DNA of 64,000 bases, taken from assembly GCA_008704415.1 (NCBI GenBank), contig VXIS01000223.1, positions 17,620 through 81,619 of the forward strand, read 5' to 3'. Source of the DNA: Sphaerosporella brunnea. Lineage: Eukaryota > Ascomycota > Pezizomycetes > Pezizales > Pyronemataceae. Every line of letters begins with the position of its first letter. Position 1 is the stretch's first letter. The notes under the pieces are model-generated. The model saw only the letters and a list, made by a program, of their open reading frames with translations. It was not told the origin of the DNA and did no database searches. This document shows, piece by piece, positions 59,418 through 64,000 of the stretch. Both the position numbers and the translations under genes were made by a program.

Positions 59418-60921
59418 GTCATGGTGTTTACTTTACCACCGGATATCCTTTTTTTGTGGCGACTGTTTTTTTCCAGAAAACCATTTGAGCACCACCTATG
59501 CCTTACCATCAGGAAAAGCGACACATGATAGTATAGTCATATGACGATTTTTTTTTTTCAAAAACACCCCTCTCTCCGGCTGCGAAGGTGGGTATGTATA
59601 ATACCGGCTTACTGCTGGGAGTAATAGTAAAGAAGGGCCAGCCATAATCACCGTGCATCATCTCTGATGGGTCGGAACACTCCTTCTTCCACTCGTGATC
59701 TCTATTATACTTGCCTGTTTGCCATCATGATAGGTTCGGGTGATAACTCGTGATATCTATCGTATGCCTATGCAGGACGCGCGCGCGCGCAGAAACCGGT
59801 TTTTTAGAATGCACAGATACTAGTTGGCCCATGCGTGCATGTTTATTCTCCTACGCGAGGCCAAAAAAAAAAAAAAAAAAAAGAAGAAGCAATGTCTATA
59901 GAATACACCCCCACACGCCTCGATCTTGAGCGGTGAACACAGGTGCTCAACGATCGAACACACCACACACACGCGCGCGCGCGGAGAAGCTGGTGGTGAT
60001 GGTGGCCTGCGGAATCGATCTTGCATGCGCTCGTTCGTCGACAACAAAGTATGTAACAGAAACAACGGTGCGTGCGTGCGTGCAGGATGCATGGAGGCGG
60101 GTGGGTGGGGGGGGGGGGGGTAGTGGGCGGGTATAACAAAAAGTTTCTATATTCAGGATTATCACGGAAGGAGGTCGGAGAAGGAACGGCCCGCGTCTCT
60201 AACTTTACTCTACTCTACTCTACTCCATCCTTGCTTGCTCTCTCTGTCTGCTTGTGCGGGAATAAAACGCTTTGACGACGGGCAACAACAAGGCAGCAAA
60301 GCAAGGCAGGCAGCAAAGCAAGGTATGTTAACTACAGCAATTAAGCTTTGCGTGAATTTTTTTTTGTTGTTGTTGCTGTTGCTGGTTCTGTGGCTTGTTG
60401 TGAACCGGACTGGCTGAAAGCGAGTGACGTGTAATGAGCGCCGAGCCCTACAACATGTGACAAATTCCTTCAACCGGCCGGGCCTTGCAAGCCAGCCTTT
60501 TTGGGCGAGGGGATTTTTGGCCCCCGATTGGGTCTTCAGGTCCACGTCTCTGTTTGCCACGGCGGTGCACACCCCCCCCCCTCTTTTTGCCACTGTACTC
60601 GAAACTCTGTGATGCAGAAGGCTGAAAGCTGTGAGCGTTCGAAAGCCATCCTGGTCTGGTAGCCAGTCACGTCTACAATATAGTTGGGATTTGAACCAGC
60701 AGAAACCCCAGCCTCTCGTATTGCTGTTGTTGTTGATAGCTAAAAATGGGGTTGTTGGGGGGAGGGGGGAGGGGGGAGGGGAGGGGGCCAGTCGAGAAGC
60801 AAAGCGGACCACAGACCGGGAAGACGCAACCGTTCGCTCGCCGGTCCGGTGGATCCCTTCTTTGCTGCAAGCCACACGACACGGGTGGGTAAACTAATGC
60901 CTGCTCGGGCTGCGGGAGAAA

Positions 60922-60966
60922 CCCATCCATCCATCCATCCATCCATCCATCCATCCATCCATCCAT
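60922..60966. repeat. (CCAT)n microsatellite
   Basis: About eleven uninterrupted tetranucleotide units. Confidence 0.95.
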
Positions 60967-61116
60967 ATCGTGAAAAGCAGCACATCTGCAGCAAGCCACA
61001 AGCAAGCAGCTATGACTCGCGTGCACCTACCTCTACATATCTACTCCGCATGCAAGACACACAAGACAAGTGCAACAAAAAAACAACCTTGGTGAGAAGT
61101 CATCAACTTCCACACC

Positions 61117-61139
61117 CACACACACACACACACACACAC
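61117..61139. repeat. (CA)n microsatellite
   Basis: About ten CA units preceded by CACACC. Confidence 0.9.
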
Positions 61140-61779
61140 CGACAAGTCCCCGAGTGATTCTGCGTGAATAGCGAGCTTTACGGTGATCGATGTGGAAATA
61201 AAGCAAGCACGGAGTACGGACCTCTCTCGCCGCCGGTAACTGCATAGTTGAAACATTCATAGGCAGATATTGCTGAACTCGTTACCGGTCTCCAGTTGAT
61301 GGCGTGTGGTTCCAATCTTCGTAGCCGCCCGCATACTCCGCCTGGTTAACAGCTGGGCTGGTGCGTGAGACATTTTTTGATGCCAGCATGAATGACCGCA
61401 CGGAATGCCGATTCCCACAGGTCCAGGTACGAGCATGTAGCCATCTTCTCCTTGGTTCTCGAGATGCACCCCGTTGTTTCTGTCCATCCGTTAGTGTGCA
61501 CGGGCGGGAGGGAGGAGTCGATCGATCGTGGACATTAGTGCCCGCCATAGTTTCCGATTTCGTTTAAGATAAGTATCCTATCTACACTCAAGGGAATATC
61601 TATTATACAAGAGAGTGCTGTCTCGTTATGTTACAACGTAGGTATGAAATGAGCAGAGCTCCTGAATTCTTCATGCATATCCGCCAACGCTGTTGCAGGG
61701 AAGAGGAGGACCGAGCAGGATATCTGCCTAGTAGCTCCTGCCCCTCCCCCTCCCCTGTACAACACGTACCTTTCCGTCG

Positions 61780-62412
61780 CTAACAGCCCTCGCCACCTGT
61801 AATCCATCTCTCCTCCCACTTAGAGCAATCGAACGGCTTCTTGCCTAGCTTGACATTGACATCGTTGTGTGCATCGCACAGCCATTTGCCGAACGTCTTC
61901 TGCCCCTGGACGTACTTGGACACGTCGTTTTCAGGCTTTGACATCCAGGCGCGGAAGTCCTCGGCGCAGCTCCAGCATGGGTAGATCTTTGCAAATATCC
62001 TCATGAACGTTTTCATCTCTTCCTGCTGCGTCGGCGTCGCTTCCGCAGGGTACGTAGCCGCGATCGTGTGCAGTAGCGTCCACGATGACCGGCCTAGCTG
62101 TTCCACGTCCGGCGGACATTCGGGCGGGGAGTTTTGGGGCACGAAACGCTCCGCAGGCGCCGCCGTGACGCCCTTGGTGGCGCCGAAGAAGTCACGGAAA
62201 GAATTGCAACTCCGACAGCTGAAGAGCTGGTTAGTTTTGGGGGGGGCCCTGTAGGGGTGGTTGTGGTGGTGGTTGTGGTGGTGGGGGGGGGGAAAGGATG
62301 CCGCTTACGGCTTGCCATCAGGACCGAGTATTACACCTTTCTGTTTCTTCGTGATCGGCGTAGGTGTTGGCTTCTGCTCGCCATTGCTCTGCAGCGGTAA
62401 AACTTCTGGCAT
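61780..62412 (-). CDS. ERV1: FAD-linked sulfhydryl oxidase Erv1/ALR
   Basis: Mitochondrial intermembrane-space flavoprotein that reoxidises Mia40 and passes electrons to cytochrome c; also needed for cytosolic Fe-S maturation. Two minus-strand exons, 62412-62309 and 62218-61780, with a 90-bp intron (GTAAGC...TCTTCAG); 180 residues. It shows the N-terminal shuttle pair C36-R-S-C39, PPDVEQLGRSSWTLLHTIAATYP (FAD-binding core), the catalytic pair C116-W-S-C119 and the structural LCDAHNDVN...DCSKWEERW end. The N-terminal exon is needed for the ATG and the shuttle region up to the CxxC; without it only a start-less core remains. The intron contains long G/T-rich runs. Functionally tied to COA6 at 2182-2554, whose family is imported by this relay. 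Confidence 0.94.
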
Positions 62413-64000
62413 TGTTCGGAGACTTCTTGTTGCCGTGAAACCGCGACGACGATGATGATGATGATTGGAAATCGATTTTTTTGTTTTGTGAAGACGAGTG
62501 CGTTGCCTGCCAGCTGAATAATGCGCGCAATGTGATGGATGATGACGAGATTGAGGCTCCCGAGCACGTGGCGTTTAGGCTCCGAGCTTATCCTCGCACC
62601 CTACCCTTCCCTTCCAACATCACATATCCTCGGCTTCAGGTCCAACCAACCAACCAACCAACGTTCTATTATGACCGCTTTCATTCCCGAGATTACTTTT
62701 CAAACAAAACACTGCCTCGGCCTGTAATCTGGCCGTCGGGACCGCATCGATCTCGTCGACGGCGCCGGCATGCGTTGTTTTTTTTTTTTTGTTTGTTTCC
62801 AACGCTCCAACGCTCCGACGTCCAGGATCAACGATCAGATACATACATATATGAACGGCAACGCAACGCACAAGCCCGAGGAAGACGACACTAACTGCTG
62901 CTGTCAGCCGTGCAACGGGGGACGGGTGGGGGCAGAGTGGGGGGAGTGGGGGGGGGGGGGGGTGGATGGATGAAACCCGCAGATTTGGCTCTTGGGGGGG
63001 GAGGGGGGGGGGGGCGTTTTTTCGGAATTACAGCAACCTTGGCAACCTTGTTGTTGTTGTTGTTGTTGCTGTTCATCCCATAATTTCGGATCACTGTCTG
63101 TCCGAGATGGCACGCCTTGCATTCATTCCCACACAACTGCATATGCTCTATCATATATGCTCTCGGAGGTACATACATGTATCAGCTCAAGAAGTGCAAT
63201 TCGGCTAATTAAGTGAGCGCTAGCTAGCTAGCCCCACATATCACAATGTAGGTATGTATCTAATCCCAGGGTTTGCAACCCGTGCCGATAGATATCATAT
63301 ACGAGTCGAGTCGAGTGCATGACGTGAGAACGTTGAAAAAAAAATCGAGGCCCTATTTATTTTTCCTGGATAAGGATGGTGGGGACGTTCGATGTAAAAG
63401 GCCAGCCAGCAGGTGACTCCAACTTCCTGAAGCACGGTCCCGCGTAAGCCACTAGCAAAAAAAGAAGGGCGGGTGGGATCGATGGATGAGGCAGACACTC
63501 ATCTTCTGCTGCAGGACGGGAGTGCGATTCCAATACATACGCACACACACCACATCGCACATGCATACATACAACGAGAGAGATAAAAAAAAAAAAAAAA
63601 AAAAAAAAAAAACAAATGCCCCCCCCGCGTGATGCTTGCTGGCCAGATCTCGATAGATATGACCCCAACAACAATCTAACCTACATATACATATCGACGA
63701 TCCGGGAACCCCTCAGCGGTAATGACTTCCGGAAGGAATCGATTCCAATAGACCGGCGAGGGTTTATTTTTCTCAGGTACATACATACATGTATGTGTGT
63801 ACGTATTGTTGCAGTTTCATATTGGCAGCCCCTGGAACCGGACACCAACGACAAAAAATAAAAAAAATAAAAAATCGCATAGGTAGATCTCATCGTAGGC
63901 TTGAAACCAGCAGCAGGACTTTTTTTTTTATGGAAAGGGAGAAAGGCACATACGCACGCACGCTTGCACGCCCTTCAAGAATCTTCTTTTCCTTCTTCTT
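62413..64000. other. Intergenic, simple-repeat-rich window end
   Basis: About 1.6 kb upstream of ERV1 with G-run clusters (62941-63014), (GTT)n at about 63049-63067, a 28-nt poly-A at 63585-63612 and ACATACAT-type repeats near 63780. No gene recognised. Confidence 0.5.
62941..63014 (+). repeat. G-run clusters (potential G-quadruplex)
   Basis: Two blocks of G tracts up to 14 nt long, separated by about 30 bp. Confidence 0.7.

Larger units (their letters stand above)
59426..61779. other. Repeat-rich intergenic region before ERV1
   Basis: About 2.35 kb with no gene. Simple repeats dominate: CG dinucleotides near 59777-59790 and 59971-59983, poly-A at 59864-59881, a G-run at 60104-60120, (CCAT)n at 60922-60966 and (CA)n at 61117-61139. 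Confidence 0.55.

Noticed and set aside
60661..60730. Possible tRNA on the minus strand (B-box-like GGTTCAAATCC)
   Set aside because: No A-box at proper spacing, and the T-stem and acceptor stem do not pair.

Overview
This window is nuclear DNA of a filamentous ascomycete (Pezizomycotina). The evidence is the dense short introns (about 45-110 bp, GTRNGT...YAG, with CTAAC/CTGAC-type branch sites), a Pmk1/MAK-2-class MAP kinase, a Zn(II)2Cys6 regulator, an orphan NRPS-like reductase, and orthologues of yeast genes with fungal-type architecture. I cannot fix the species from sequence alone. The long, repeat-bearing intergenic stretches would fit an early-diverging class such as Pezizomycetes, but that is a guess.

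Layout. 0-11 kb is gene-dense: the 3' end of pyruvate carboxylase, the divergent SYS1/COA6 pair, a TPR protein, and a nine-exon full-length ABCG transporter. An F-box protein follows at 11-13.3 kb. From 13.3 to 33 kb the DNA is gene-poor: one lineage-type hypothetical gene (18.06-18.79 kb), a Zn2Cys6 regulator whose 3' part seems frameshifted (23.3-26.3 kb), a decayed ankyrin pseudogene (29.1-29.7 kb) and several non-autonomous DNA transposons with intact target-site duplications. From 33.5 to 45.7 kb come an ankyrin protein with a tandem array of PAM2-like motifs, an adenylation-thiolation-reductase enzyme, a BTB-type protein and a secreted barwin/expansin-like protein. From 46.9 to 58 kb lie housekeeping and signalling genes: TPS2, the MAP kinase and the COPII coat protein SFB3/LST1. 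The last 6 kb are repeat-rich and hold ERV1.

How genes relate. There is no obvious single pathway or biosynthetic cluster. COA6 (a twin-CX9C-type intermembrane-space protein) and ERV1 (the oxidase of the import route for such proteins) are functionally linked but about 60 kb apart. SYS1 and SFB3 both act in early secretion. TPS2 carries a cluster of STRE-like AGGGG elements upstream, as expected for a stress gene. The most novel-looking locus is 33480-36247: eight intact PAM2-like cores (consensus INPxAPxFVP) in tandem, followed by C-terminal ankyrin repeats, suggesting a multivalent poly(A)-binding-protein partner.

All exon boundaries were worked out by hand from splice consensus and reading-frame continuity. 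Family assignments come from recognised motifs, not from a database search.
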